The notes beneath the pieces were generated by a model, which saw only the letters and a list, made by a program, of their open reading frames with translations, ran no database searches and was not told the DNA's origin. 64,000 bases of DNA from Streptomyces bicolor (lineage in GTDB: Bacteria; Actinomycetota; Actinomycetes; Streptomycetales; Streptomycetaceae): the NCBI RefSeq assembly GCF_000719285.1, contig NZ_JOFS01000019.1, positions 62,001 to 126,000 of the forward strand. The letters run 5' to 3'. The translations under genes were made by a program, and so were the position numbers. This document shows, piece after piece, positions 32,494 through 42,062 of the stretch (position 1 is its first letter; each line of letters starts with the position of its first letter).

Positions 32494-33462
32494 TCAGACA
32501 GCGGTCTTCTCGGGCTCGGCGTTCTCCTCGTCCGCGAGGGCGGCGAGGAAGCGCTCAGCGTCGAGGGCGGCGGAGCAGCCGGTGCCGGCTGCGGTGATCG
32601 CCTGGCGGTAGGTGTGGTCCACGACGTCGCCGGCGCCGAAGACACCGGTCAGGTTGGTGCGCGTGGAGGGGGCGTCGACCTTGAGGTAGCCCTCCTCGTC
32701 CAGCTCCAGCTGGCCCTTGAACAGCTCGGTGCGCGGGTCGTGGCCGATCGCGATGAACAGGCCGGTGACCGCCAAGTCCGACAGCTCGCCGGTCTTGACG
32801 TTGCGCAGCTTCAGGCCGGAGAGCTTCTGGTCGCCCTGGACTTCGGCGACCTCGCTGTCCCAGACGAACTTGATCTTCGGGTCGGCGAAGGCGCGGTCCT
32901 GCATCGCCTTGGAAGCGCGGAGAGTGTCCCGGCGGTGGACGATCGTCACGGACTTGGCGAAGCGGGAGAGGAAGGTGGCCTCTTCCATTGCGGTGTCGCC
33001 GCCACCGATCACGGCGATGTCCTGGTCCTTGAAGAAGAAGCCGTCGCAGGTGGCGCACCAGGAGACACCGCGGCCGGAGAGGGCGTCCTCGTTCGGCAGG
33101 CCGAGCTTGCGGTGCTGCGAGCCGGTGGCGACGATGACGGCCTTGGCACGGTGGACCGTGCCCGCGGTGTCGGTGACGGTCTTGATTTCACCGGTGAGGT
33201 CGACGTTGACGATGTCGTCCGGGACGAGCTCGGCTCCGAAGCGCTCGGCCTGGCCGCGCATGTTGTCCATGAGCTCGGGGCCCATGATGCCGTCCTGGAA
33301 GCCCGGGAAGTTCTCCACCTCGGTGGTGTTCATGAGCGCACCACCGGCGGTGACGGCGCCCTCGAAGACCAGCGGCTTCAGCGACGCGCGCGCGGTGTAG
33401 AGCGCCGCCGTGTAGCCGGCGGGCCCGGAGCCGATGATGATCACGTTACGGACGTCGCTCAC
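32494..33462 (-). CDS. trxB: Thioredoxin reductase
   Basis: The 322-aa flavoprotein has the FAD motif [12 protein letters not shown], the redox pair CATC in SWCATCDG and the NADPH motif [10 protein letters not shown]. It transfers electrons from NADPH to TrxA. The stop is 41 bases before the trxA start. Confidence 0.96.
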   Translation of the reverse strand: MSDVRNVIIIGSGPAGYTAALYTARASLKPLVFEGAVTAGGALMNTTEVENFPGFQDGIMGPELMDNMRGQAERFGAELVPDDIVNVDLTGEIKTVTDTAGTVHRAKAVIVATGSQHRKLGLPNEDALSGRGVSWCATCDGFFFKDQDIAVIGGGDTAMEEATFLSRFAKSVTIVHRRDTLRASKAMQDRAFADPKIKFVWDSEVAEVQGDQKLSGLKLRNVKTGELSDLAVTGLFIAIGHDPRTELFKGQLELDEEGYLKVDAPSTRTNLTGVFGAGDVVDHTYRQAITAAGTGCSAALDAERFLAALADEENAEPEKTAV

Positions 33463-33533
33463 GGCTTGATTCCTCGTCTCTGGAATACGTCGTCGGACCG
33501 GTGGGAGCCTCTTTCGGAACTCTCACCCCACCC

Positions 33534-33560
33534 AACGGATCCTAAGGGGCGCGCATTCCC
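33534..33560 (-). promoter_or_regulatory. SigR-type promoter of trxBA
   Basis: On the minus strand GGGAAT (33560-33555) is followed by exactly 18 bases and GTT (33536-33534). This is the SigR consensus GGGAAT-N18-GTT, and trxBA is the classic SigR target in S. coelicolor. It places the transcript start about 65 bases upstream of trxB. Confidence 0.85.
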
Positions 33561-33632
33561 ACTGTGTCCGGGCACACGGTGATGCGTTACCGCGCGGGTT
33601 GCCGCCTCGAACGGAGACGAACCTTCGTAGCC

Positions 33633-34556
33633 TCAGCGGCGAGCGTAAGAGTCCTTCAGGAGGACCTCAGCCGTCATCGACGAAGGATGCTTCACACAGG
33701 TCGCGTCCATGACGTAGACGGTGACCCGGCTGACATCAGAGGCGTCGGGCAGCACGACGAGCAGAGCATCCTTGCCCTTGTAGACGCCTTCCTCGGTGGC
33801 GAGGGCCGCGTCGTTGCGTCCGATGCCCTTGCGGATGCACTGGGGCACCGTGTTCTCGCGGAAGACTCGAGGGCTCTCGGTTTCGGGCCCGCCCTCAATC
33901 CCCAAGCTGTGTTCCGGCTTGCGGGAGCTACCCACGGAGCTCTCGTTCTTGGCGAGAAGACTGGAGACCTGCTTCTCCAGCTTCGCCGCGGAGAATGTGT
34001 CGCCGGTGGTCTGGCCGCCGTCGGCCGACGGACCGGAACCTGATCCGCCCATCAGCGAGGTCAGCAGTACGGAACCAAGCCCCAGAGCGGCGGCGGTGAA
34101 TGCGGCGCTCAGTACGGCTACCTTCCGCCGCCCGGTCTTCTTGTGGTTCTTGCGGCCGGGACCGGTGGTCGAGGAGCGGGCGTACCCCGCCGGACGGCCT
34201 GCTGCCGACGTTTCACGTGAAACATGGGTGCCGTCGTCCGCATCGGAGACCGAGGGGACAGGGGCGGCAAGCTTCGGCTGGTCGATGTCATCGGGCGCCG
34301 TGGCGCTCAGCAGAGCCTCTGCCGCGAGGGCGGCGTCGATGCGTTCGGCGACGTCGTTGGGCATGCGTGCCGGGCCGGGCAGCGTGCCAAGCAGCCCCCG
34401 GATCTCCTTCAGTGATGCGTGAACGTCTGCGCATAGTTCGCACTCGTCCAGATGCCGTCGTAGGTCGGCGGTCCTGGACGGGGGTAGAAGGCCCTCGGTG
34501 AGGTCGGAGATCTCGGCGACGTCCGGGTGCCCGGCCGTGTCAGTCGTGGATGTCAC
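33633..34556 (-). CDS. Anti-sigma factor with zinc-finger (ZAS-type) N-terminus
   Basis: The 307-aa product starts at a GTG that overlaps the sigM stop (GTGA). The N-terminal domain has the anti-sigma zinc motif HLDECELC (H-x3-C-x2-C). A disordered linker holding the V-S-R-E-T stretch encoded by a parS follows. One membrane segment lies at about 145-168 (VAVLSAAFTAAALGLGSVLL), then an outside domain with two cysteines. It should hold SigM at the membrane until a signal arrives; the signal is unknown. Confidence 0.88.
   Translation of the reverse strand: MTSTTDTAGHPDVAEISDLTEGLLPPSRTADLRRHLDECELCADVHASLKEIRGLLGTLPGPARMPNDVAERIDAALAAEALLSATAPDDIDQPKLAAPVPSVSDADDGTHVSRETSAAGRPAGYARSSTTGPGRKNHKKTGRRKVAVLSAAFTAAALGLGSVLLTSLMGGSGSGPSADGGQTTGDTFSAAKLEKQVSSLLAKNESSVGSSRKPEHSLGIEGGPETESPRVFRENTVPQCIRKGIGRNDAALATEEGVYKGKDALLVVLPDASDVSRVTVYVMDATCVKHPSSMTAEVLLKDSYARR
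34209..34224. other. parS: parS site inside the anti-sigma gene, one mismatch
   Basis: CGTTTCACGTGAAACA differs only at the first base. On the coding (minus) strand it reads H-V-S-R-E-T, the same frame as in parA. Confidence 0.88.
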
Positions 34557-35293
34557 GCTCGCCCACCTCCGCCCTTCACTGCAGCTGAATCACTCGGCCC
34601 GGTATCTCGCGGATCCGTGGCGTGTGGCGCCGTGGCCTCTTGACCCGCTGCCGGTGGGACGGATGCCCCCTGGGTCTGGTTCCGCCTCACCCCGGGGTCT
34701 TTGCCGTCACCGGAACTTTCCGGCCGGAGATGGGCGAGGAGAGGCAGGAGTCTGGCTCTGCCACGCGCGCACCGGCTCTTGACGGTGCCCGTGGGCACGT
34801 CGAGGATGCGGGCCGCTTCGGCGACGGGGTATCCCTGCATGTCCACCAGGACGAGCGCCGCCTTCTGATCGGGCGGCAGGGTGCCGAGCGCTTCCAGGAG
34901 CTGGCGATGCAGATCGTTGCGCTCAGCGGGCGCCGAGGCGGACTCGTGCGGCTCCAGCAGCTGCTCGAGGCGCTCCGTGTCGTCGACCGGTGAGGTCTTC
35001 CGGGAAGCCGCCTTGCGGGCGCGGTCCAGACAGGCGTTCACCGTGATCCGGTGCAGCCACGTCGTGACGGCCGACTGGCCCCGGAAGGTGTGGGCGGCCC
35101 GGTAGGCGGAGACGAGGGCGTCCTGAACGGCGTCAGCGGCTTCCTCACGGTCGCCCAGGGTGCGCAGCGCCACCGCCCAGAGGCGATCGCGGTGACGCCG
35201 CACGATTTCCCCGAAGGCGTCGGGGTCCCCGTCGACATGGCGGGCGAGAAGGTCCTGATCGCTTGTGTCACGGAACGCGGTGCCATCCGCCAT
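34553..35293 (-). CDS. sigM: ECF RNA polymerase sigma factor SigM
   Basis: The 246-aa product has region 2 (LWAVALRTLGDREEAADAVQDALVSAYR, with TWLHRITVNACLDRARK) and region 4 (LPPDQKAALVLVDMQGYPVAEAARILDVPTGTVKSRCARGRARL). A Pro/Asp-rich tail follows. It is the sigma factor next to trxBA called sigM in Streptomyces and mycobacteria. It lies 21 bases after the pseudokinase gene and is coupled to its anti-sigma partner, so the murJ-pseudokinase-sigM-anti-sigma run is probably one operon. Confidence 0.92.
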   Translation of the reverse strand: MADGTAFRDTSDQDLLARHVDGDPDAFGEIVRRHRDRLWAVALRTLGDREEAADAVQDALVSAYRAAHTFRGQSAVTTWLHRITVNACLDRARKAASRKTSPVDDTERLEQLLEPHESASAPAERNDLHRQLLEALGTLPPDQKAALVLVDMQGYPVAEAARILDVPTGTVKSRCARGRARLLPLLAHLRPESSGDGKDPGVRRNQTQGASVPPAAGQEATAPHATDPRDTGPSDSAAVKGGGGRA

Positions 35294-35314
35294 CGGACCC
35301 CCTCCCCTTCGGTC

Positions 35315-37012
35315 TCAGCTGCTCACCTTGACGTCCGCAATCCTGCCGCGGAACTGCCCGTCGTCCACCTGCTTCGGCAGGTTGGTCAGCCACACCAGAA
35401 GATAGCGGGCCTTGAGGGACTCGCCGGGCTTGAGCGTGACACTCGTGCCGGCACCTTCTGCCACCTGGGCGTAGCTCTCGAGGTTCGTGGGTGCGGAACC
35501 CGTGTCACCGGAAGCGGCGCGCAGTTCGACGGAGGTGTCGCCTACGAAGGTGACGGTCACCTTTCCGACGTCCTGGACCTTGCCGAGATCAAGGATGACT
35601 CCTACGCCGGACTTCAACCGTCCGAAGTCGGAGCTCGAGTACCAACTCGTCTGCCAGTACGAGCTCGGATCGTTGTCGTAGATGTTGTCTATGTCGCGCG
35701 GATTCTCGCCGTCCGAGCCAAGCGGGTCGAAGTCACGGACACCGTCGATGGCGATCGGCCGGCTGGCCGGCTGCGTCGGGCTCTTGTCGTCGCCGCCGTC
35801 CGTCGTCTGGGTCTGGTTGGAGTCCTCTGACTTGTTGCCCTGGTCCATCAGGGCATCCGCCAGCTGCCAGCTGCCAAGGCCCAGCGCGGCGATCAGGAGG
35901 GCCGACACGGCCCACTTCAGGGCCTTGCCGGTACGGCTCTGCAGCGGGGGCGGCGGGGTCGGCACCGGCTGGGTGGCGCCAGGATGCTGCGCCTGGCGGC
36001 CGTATGTGCCCTGCTGGTAGGTCGTGCGCTGATAGTCAGGCGGAGCCGTGAACGAAGGCTCCGGCGGGCGGATGCGGGGCATCTCGCCGATCGCCTTCAC
36101 CAGCTCCTCCGGCGTGGTGCACGCGGACTCGTGCCGGGAGGCCGTGGCGCCGTTGTTGGCCAGTGCGCGCATGGTGAGTTCGGACAGACCGCGGTGAACG
36201 CCGGCGCGCACCTGGTCCGGGGCGATCAGACCGACGTCCTTGGGCAGCCCGGACAGGCCGTAGGCGTCGCTCTCGTAGGGCCAGCGCTGGGTGAGCGCGG
36301 CGTACAGCAGCGCGCCGATGGCCTCCGTGTCAGTGCGCTGCGGGGTGTCGGAGCTGATGCCGCGCAGCGCGGCGTTCACCGCGAGGCCGCGGATGCGCCA
36401 CTGGCCGGAGGAAGTGCGCAGCACGGCGTTCGGGTTGAGGCGGAGATGTGCCAGGCCCTCGCGGTGCGCGGCGGCCATGGCCGCGGACACCTGGGTGACC
36501 ATCTGGTAGGCCTCGTACACCTCCAGCGGGCCGGAGGCGAGGAGGGTGCTCAGCTCCGTGGCGTCGGGGAGCCACTCATGGACGACGTAGACCAGGTCGT
36601 TCTCCTCGACGGCGTCGAGGACCTGGACGAAGCGGGGGTCGCCGAGCAGTGCCGACGAGCGGGCCGCGGCCAGTACGGAACGGGCTCGCGCATGGTCCGC
36701 CGGCAGGACGTGGACGCCGACGGCGCGACGGAGCTTCTCGTCGACCGCACGCCAGCTGCTGAAACCGTCCAGACGGGTGACGCACTCCTCGAGGCGGTAG
36801 CGTCTGGCGAGTTTGTGACCGCTGTGCAGTTCGGGTGGTGAGGCCTTTCCGGGACCATCGGTCCCGCCACTCCCCTGTGCCTCGTCGGTGTCCGTGTCCC
36901 GCTCCCGATTCTTGGCCACCCCGTCGGCCGTGGACTGGTCCGCCTGTGCGGTCAGCGGCTCATCGCCGCTGTTGTCTGCCACGTCGACGGCAGCCGTGCT
37001 CCGTTCCGCCAC
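35315..37012 (-). CDS. Membrane pseudokinase with outside discoidin-like domain, next to murJ
   Basis: GTG at 37012 is chosen for its GGGGAGG/AGGAACG ribosome site; a start at 37108 would add 32 residues. The 565-aa product has a kinase-like fold (about 65-315) with the key residues missing. HRDxKPxN is replaced by AHLRLNPNAVL, there is no DFG, and no clear glycine loop. One membrane segment lies at about 360-382. An outside beta-rich C-terminal domain (DFDPLGSDGENPRDIDNIYD onwards) resembles discoidin/F5-8C modules. In mycobacteria a related pseudokinase is fused to the MurJ flippase and binds an FHA protein; here it is a separate neighbour. Confidence 0.85.
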   Translation of the reverse strand: MAERSTAAVDVADNSGDEPLTAQADQSTADGVAKNRERDTDTDEAQGSGGTDGPGKASPPELHSGHKLARRYRLEECVTRLDGFSSWRAVDEKLRRAVGVHVLPADHARARSVLAAARSSALLGDPRFVQVLDAVEENDLVYVVHEWLPDATELSTLLASGPLEVYEAYQMVTQVSAAMAAAHREGLAHLRLNPNAVLRTSSGQWRIRGLAVNAALRGISSDTPQRTDTEAIGALLYAALTQRWPYESDAYGLSGLPKDVGLIAPDQVRAGVHRGLSELTMRALANNGATASRHESACTTPEELVKAIGEMPRIRPPEPSFTAPPDYQRTTYQQGTYGRQAQHPGATQPVPTPPPPLQSRTGKALKWAVSALLIAALGLGSWQLADALMDQGNKSEDSNQTQTTDGGDDKSPTQPASRPIAIDGVRDFDPLGSDGENPRDIDNIYDNDPSSYWQTSWYSSSDFGRLKSGVGVILDLGKVQDVGKVTVTFVGDTSVELRAASGDTGSAPTNLESYAQVAEGAGTSVTLKPGESLKARYLLVWLTNLPKQVDDGQFRGRIADVKVSS

Positions 37013-37149
37013 CGTCGTTCCTGCCTCCCCATCCGTTGCGCGCCGTCCGACTCCGTGCGCGCCGTCCGACGCCGAAACCAATTGTGCCCACAGTCCGCCG
37101 CTATGCACGACACACGGTGGCGGACGATGGTTGTGCGCATACCCCCGCT

Positions 37150-39405
37150 TCAGCGACCCAGGCGCCCGCGGACCATGCCGACCAGTGAGTTCAGCTCCTC
37201 GATGCGCATCTTGCGGGCGGCGACGAAGAAGACCGCGAACAGCACGGCTCCGCCGGCCAGCAGAGCGGCGAAGGAGCCGAGGACGCCCTGACCGAGGGTC
37301 CGGCCGATGGCGTAGCAGGCCGCACCGCTGAGCAGCGCCGCCGGCACCGACGCGATGCAGAGTCTGGCGTAGGTCCGCATCACCCGGGCGCCGTCCAGGT
37401 CGCCGCCGAGCTTCTTGCGCAGCCGGTTCCAGGCGACGCCCACGCCGATCATGTAGGCCAGGCCGTACGCGGCGGCCATGCCGACCACGGCCCAGCGGGC
37501 CGGGAGCAGCAGGTAGCAGAGCACCGACGCCCCTGCGTTGCCCGCGGCCACGATGACCGTGTTGTAGAAGGGTGTGCGGGTGTCTTCGTACGCGTAGAAG
37601 GCGCGCAGCACGACGTACTGCACCGAGTAGGGGATCAGGCCGAGGCCGAAGGCCATCAGCATGAAGCCCATGTTCGTGGCCTCACTCGTGCCCGAGGTGC
37701 CGAACATGAGCGTGCACATCGGGATACCCAGCGACACGAAGCCGAAGGCGAGCGGCACGATCGCCACCGCTGTCGTGCGCAGGCCCTGGGAGATGTCGTC
37801 GCGTACGGCGCCCGAGTCGTCCTCGGCGGCCGAACGCGAGATACGGGGCAGCAGGGCGGCCATCAGAGAGACGGTGATGATGGCCTGCGGGAGGCCCCAG
37901 ATGAGCTGCGCGTTGGCATAGGCGGCGTAGCCGGTGCCGTCCACGCCGGAGGCGATGCCGGCGGAGGTGGACAGCTGGGTGACCACGAGCGCACCCGCCT
38001 GGTTGGCCAGGACGAACAGGATCGTCCACTTGGCCAGCATGGCGGCCTTGCCAAGGCCATGACCCTTCCAGTCGAAGCGCAACCGCAGCCGGAAGCCGGT
38101 TTCACGCAGGTAGGGGATCATCGCCAGGGCCTGGACGACCAGACCGAGGAGTACGCCGACGCCGAGGAGCCGCTGGCCCTCCGGCGGGATGTTCGTGACC
38201 TGCATGCCGGAGTGCTCGGCGGTGCCGTACACCCACAGGAACGCGCCGAGGGTCACGATGATGACGATGTTGTTCAGGACCGGTGTCCACATCATCGCGC
38301 CGAAGCGGCCGCGGGCGTTCAGGATCTGCCCCATCACCACGTGGACGCCCATGAAGAAGATCGAGGGCAGGAAGTAGCGGGTGAAGGTGACCGCGACGTC
38401 GTTGGCCGCGGGGTTGCCGGCCACAGGGTTGGACAGTGCGCGGACCAGGTACGGCGCGCCGACCATCGCGAGGGCGGTGAGTGCGGCGAGCGCCACCATC
38501 ACGAGGGTCAGCAGACGGTTCGCGTAGGCCTCGCCGCCGTCCTCGTCGTCCTTCATGGCGCGCACGAGCTGGGGCACGAAGACGGAGTTGAGGCCGCCGC
38601 CGACGGTCAGGATGTAGATCATCGTCGGCAGCGTGTAGGCGACCTGGAAGGAGTCGCCGAGCAGGCCGAGGCCCAGGGCCGAGACGATCATCATGGAGCG
38701 GACGAATCCAGTGAGCCGCGAGACCAGCGTGCCCGCCGCCATCACCGCGCTCGACTTCAGCAGACCGCCGACCCGCCCGCCCTTCTTGGCGACAGGCGCC
38801 GGCGCGGGCGGCGCCGCGGGTGCCGGAGCCGACGCGGGGGACTCGGCTGCGGCAGGCGGCGTGGCAGAGCCTTGGTACGAGCCCTCGGCGGGCGCCGGTG
38901 AAGGTCCCGGAACCCCCGGTGGCTGGTAGTGCGGATGTCCGCCCTGCTGCTGGTCCCGGAAGAGATGAGCGAAGGCGTCGTGTTCCTGGCTCGCCTGGGT
39001 GGAGTGCGTGACGAGGTCGTCGACGCCGACGTACTGGGTCGTGCGGTGGTCGTCGCCGTACGGCAGGTACTGGCTCGGACCCTCCGGCTCGGGAGCCGGG
39101 GTCTGGGCCCACACGTGCGGGTCGGGGGCGTACGGCGACTGGGGCGGCTGGGCGTACAGCTGCTCCGGCGGCGGGTAGGTGCCCGGCGGGGGCGGCGGGT
39201 GGGCGGCACGGTCGTAGAGCGCCTCGGCGACGGGGTCCTGGGCTGAGAGGTCCTGGGCCCGGTAGGGGTCCTGGTCGTAGGCGTCCTGGAGGTACATGTC
39301 CGCGGGGTGCTGCGGCGGTACCTGGCCCGGCTCGGGCGGCGGGCCCTCGGGGTGGCCCGAGCCGCCCGCGGCCTGGCCGCGGTCACCGTCGTACGGCGCG
39401 TTCAT
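37150..39405 (-). CDS. murJ: Lipid II flippase MurJ (MviN family)
   Basis: The 751-aa product has a 215-residue disordered N-terminus rich in Pro, Gln and Tyr. A MurJ core of about 14 membrane segments follows, starting SAVMAAGTLVSRLTGFVRSMMIVSALG. It includes LNSVFVPQLVRAM and the conserved ARGRFGAMMWTPVLNN. It moves lipid II across the membrane for peptidoglycan synthesis. Unlike the mycobacterial protein, it has no pseudokinase domain at the C-terminus; that domain is the next gene. Confidence 0.95.
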   Translation of the reverse strand: MNAPYDGDRGQAAGGSGHPEGPPPEPGQVPPQHPADMYLQDAYDQDPYRAQDLSAQDPVAEALYDRAAHPPPPPGTYPPPEQLYAQPPQSPYAPDPHVWAQTPAPEPEGPSQYLPYGDDHRTTQYVGVDDLVTHSTQASQEHDAFAHLFRDQQQGGHPHYQPPGVPGPSPAPAEGSYQGSATPPAAAESPASAPAPAAPPAPAPVAKKGGRVGGLLKSSAVMAAGTLVSRLTGFVRSMMIVSALGLGLLGDSFQVAYTLPTMIYILTVGGGLNSVFVPQLVRAMKDDEDGGEAYANRLLTLVMVALAALTALAMVGAPYLVRALSNPVAGNPAANDVAVTFTRYFLPSIFFMGVHVVMGQILNARGRFGAMMWTPVLNNIVIIVTLGAFLWVYGTAEHSGMQVTNIPPEGQRLLGVGVLLGLVVQALAMIPYLRETGFRLRLRFDWKGHGLGKAAMLAKWTILFVLANQAGALVVTQLSTSAGIASGVDGTGYAAYANAQLIWGLPQAIITVSLMAALLPRISRSAAEDDSGAVRDDISQGLRTTAVAIVPLAFGFVSLGIPMCTLMFGTSGTSEATNMGFMLMAFGLGLIPYSVQYVVLRAFYAYEDTRTPFYNTVIVAAGNAGASVLCYLLLPARWAVVGMAAAYGLAYMIGVGVAWNRLRKKLGGDLDGARVMRTYARLCIASVPAALLSGAACYAIGRTLGQGVLGSFAALLAGGAVLFAVFFVAARKMRIEELNSLVGMVRGRLGR

Positions 39406-39450
39406 GGTTACCCCACCTCATCGTCCCGGGCCGACCGGCCACGACATCGC

Positions 39451-41859
39451 TCAACGGTCCACTCTCTCACCCGTGCCGGACGGGTCTGCGTTTTCCGCTG
39501 GGGTGTCCGGTGTCGGGTCACTCGGCTGCCCCGGGGCGTCTGCCCGGGTTCCGGTGACGGATTCCTCCTTGAGGAGGTCCTCGGGCGTGAGACGGTCTTC
39601 GGCGCCTTCCGGATTCTCCGGGTCGCCGTCGGTCTCGCTCGCCTCCTGGGCGGAGTCCTGCTCGGCCTCTCGGGCAGCGGCGCGCTTGCGCTGCGTGTAC
39701 ATACGGAAGCCGGCGAGGACGAGGAGGAGGAAGCCGCCGCCGATGACCAGCATCACGGTGGCCGTGAACTCGGTGACCTTGACTTCGAAGGTGACGGGTG
39801 AGCCGTACGGCTGACCGTCCTCCGTGAACAGCTGGGCGACCACTGTGGCCTGGCCGTTGGCCTGAGCCGACGTGGGGAACTTCACCGTCTGGCTGTGCCC
39901 GCCGGAGACCGTGACGCGCTGTTCGTAGAAGGTATCGCCGCCGATCTCGAGGCGCCTGGGGCTCTTGGAGGTGAGCCGCAGCACCAGGTGCTCGACGCCC
40001 TGCACCAGGTTGTTCTGCACGGTCACGGGGATCGTGGCGCTGCGCCCGGAGAGCTTTGTCTCGGACTTCTCGATCAGCGTGACCTGGCCGGCCAGTGAGT
40101 CGATGTAGGCCTCGATGCCGTTGCGGTAGTCGGCTGCCTCGCCGGAGCGGCCGCGCCACGACGTGGACATCTCGCGGTTCATGGCCCGGCCGAAGGGGGT
40201 CACCACGCGGGACTCCCTGCTGAGGATCACCTTGAAGTTGTCGAGCTTGTCCTTCGTGGTCGCGATCTGCTCGAAGGCCGCGCGCGGTAGCTCCTGCTTA
40301 CGCAGGGAGGAGGAGTACTGGGATGCCGCCGGCACCTTCGTGGTGGCACCGGAGTCGGGCTTTGCCGTGGCCGCGGCCGTGAGTTCCTGGGACTCGGACC
40401 ATGTGCTGCCCTGGAGCGCCGTCACCGCCTCGGCCATAGCCCGGGCCTGGCTCGCCGTCGGCATCCGCTGCGGGGTGACGACGATGCTGCGCTGCTTGTC
40501 CGTCTGGAGGTTGAGGGCCAGGCTCTGGGCGAGGAACCGCTGCACCGCGAGTGTCGAGCTCGACGCCCTTGTCAGGTTCCCCTGGAAGGCCGTCGACATC
40601 CGTGCGTCCGCGACGACCGCTGTCGTGCCGCCGCCGATGGGGCGGGCGGCGGAGGGCGTGTAGGGCAGGCCGCCGGTCTCCACCAGGCTGTCGCTGCGGG
40701 CGATCACCTTGTCCGCGCCGGCGGATGTGGCGACCTTGACGATGGACGGGTCGACAGCGCCGTTCACGGGCCAGGCGAAGTCTGTGGTCGGTTCCACATG
40801 GAGGATCGACTCGACGGTGTCGGCGGCGACGTCGGTGGCCTCCTTGAGGTGGCTCAGCGAGCCGGTGACGTTCGTGCCGTTGTGTGCCAGGGACGCCACA
40901 TCCGGGTCGGCGAAGGGCAGGGCGACGACCTCCTTGCCCTGCACCGCCTTCTGCATCTCGGCGAGCCACTGCCGGGCGACCTCGCGATGGGCGCCCGCCG
41001 TGGTCGTGTCGCCCTCGCCCTCGACGCGATAGCTCTCCGTCATCGCATCCACGGAGGCCAGCAGGTCGGGGTCGATCACCCACGTGACATCGAGCTGCTT
41101 GCCCAGCGACACGAGCTGCTGCAGACGGCCGCCCGCGGAGAGCTCCTCGGCGAGCTCGTCGTCGCTGAAGACCGGCGTCTGCGACTCGTTCGACCCCGTC
41201 TGCGCCGTCATGTGCGCGGTGGAGACGAGCGGCCACAGAACCGTCGTCCGGGTCTTCGTGTCGGCCCCGTCGGGCTGCCACGGCAGGAACGTCCGCTCGA
41301 TGCCGAGCACGTGGTCCCAGGGCTGCGCGGACGTCTCGCCGGACAGGGAGACGGAGAACTGGTAGACCCCGTCCCCGCCGAGGTCCAGCTTGTCGACCGG
41401 CACGGAGATGCTGAAGCGCTGGGCGACGCCCGGGGTGAGCTTGGAGAACTCCTTGACGTACTTCCCGCCCACCGGGGCGCCGTCGAGGCCCGCCTGGTAG
41501 CCGGCGCGCTCGGCGACCGTGTCGATCTCGGAGCGCGTGTTCAGGGCGGGTCCCAGGAGCAGGTCCACTTGCGCGTCGGTGACCGCCTGCTTGCCCTGGT
41601 TGGTCACCGTGCCGGACACGGTCAGTGTGTCGCCCTCACCGGGAACAGTCGGAGTGAGCGAATCCACGGCGACGGACACCGTGCCCGAGCCGGAGGCCGC
41701 TTTCAGGGAGTCCTGCTCGGCGGCGTGCGTCGGCGCGGCAGCGGGCAGCTGGAGCAGGCCGGCCAGCAGAGGTGCTCCGGCGAACAGTGCTCCTGTCCGC
41801 CGCAGCCACCGGCGGGCAGGTGAGGGACTCGTCCCCTGGAAGTCTGCCGCCTCGGCCAC
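39451..41859 (-). CDS. DUF6049 family secreted, membrane-anchored protein
   Basis: The 802-aa product starts at a GTG. It has a signal peptide (about 18-47: RRTGALFAGAPLLAGLLQLPAAAPTHA). A beta-sandwich region of NEW3/Ig-like type follows (LTVSGTVTNQGKQAVTDAQV). A large outside domain has WVIDPDLLASVD. A membrane segment near residue 700 (ATVMLVIGGGFLLLVLAGF) precedes a charged cytoplasmic tail. The family sits upstream of murJ in actinobacteria and has no known function. The short gap (45 bases) suggests cotranscription with murJ. Confidence 0.86.
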   Translation of the reverse strand: MAEAADFQGTSPSPARRWLRRTGALFAGAPLLAGLLQLPAAAPTHAAEQDSLKAASGSGTVSVAVDSLTPTVPGEGDTLTVSGTVTNQGKQAVTDAQVDLLLGPALNTRSEIDTVAERAGYQAGLDGAPVGGKYVKEFSKLTPGVAQRFSISVPVDKLDLGGDGVYQFSVSLSGETSAQPWDHVLGIERTFLPWQPDGADTKTRTTVLWPLVSTAHMTAQTGSNESQTPVFSDDELAEELSAGGRLQQLVSLGKQLDVTWVIDPDLLASVDAMTESYRVEGEGDTTTAGAHREVARQWLAEMQKAVQGKEVVALPFADPDVASLAHNGTNVTGSLSHLKEATDVAADTVESILHVEPTTDFAWPVNGAVDPSIVKVATSAGADKVIARSDSLVETGGLPYTPSAARPIGGGTTAVVADARMSTAFQGNLTRASSSTLAVQRFLAQSLALNLQTDKQRSIVVTPQRMPTASQARAMAEAVTALQGSTWSESQELTAAATAKPDSGATTKVPAASQYSSSLRKQELPRAAFEQIATTKDKLDNFKVILSRESRVVTPFGRAMNREMSTSWRGRSGEAADYRNGIEAYIDSLAGQVTLIEKSETKLSGRSATIPVTVQNNLVQGVEHLVLRLTSKSPRRLEIGGDTFYEQRVTVSGGHSQTVKFPTSAQANGQATVVAQLFTEDGQPYGSPVTFEVKVTEFTATVMLVIGGGFLLLVLAGFRMYTQRKRAAAREAEQDSAQEASETDGDPENPEGAEDRLTPEDLLKEESVTGTRADAPGQPSDPTPDTPAENADPSGTGERVDR

Positions 41860-42062
41860 GCGCTCGCCCGTCCCTCGTCGTCGTCAGTGGTCGTCGGAAT
41901 GCTCGTCCACGCATGGTAACGATGCGCGCTGAGGGGAAGTGCCGCGGAGTGCTCCGCAAGATCGGTCCGGGCCGTCGTCCTGTCCCTCTATGTACAGGTA
42001 TAAAGAGGAGCGTTTCTCTGCGCCTCAAGAGCAGTCCTTGCGCCCGTATGGACAGAGGTGTC

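Noticed and set aside
38097..38112. parS-like GGTTTCACGCAGG in murJ
   Set aside because: The right half does not match the palindrome.
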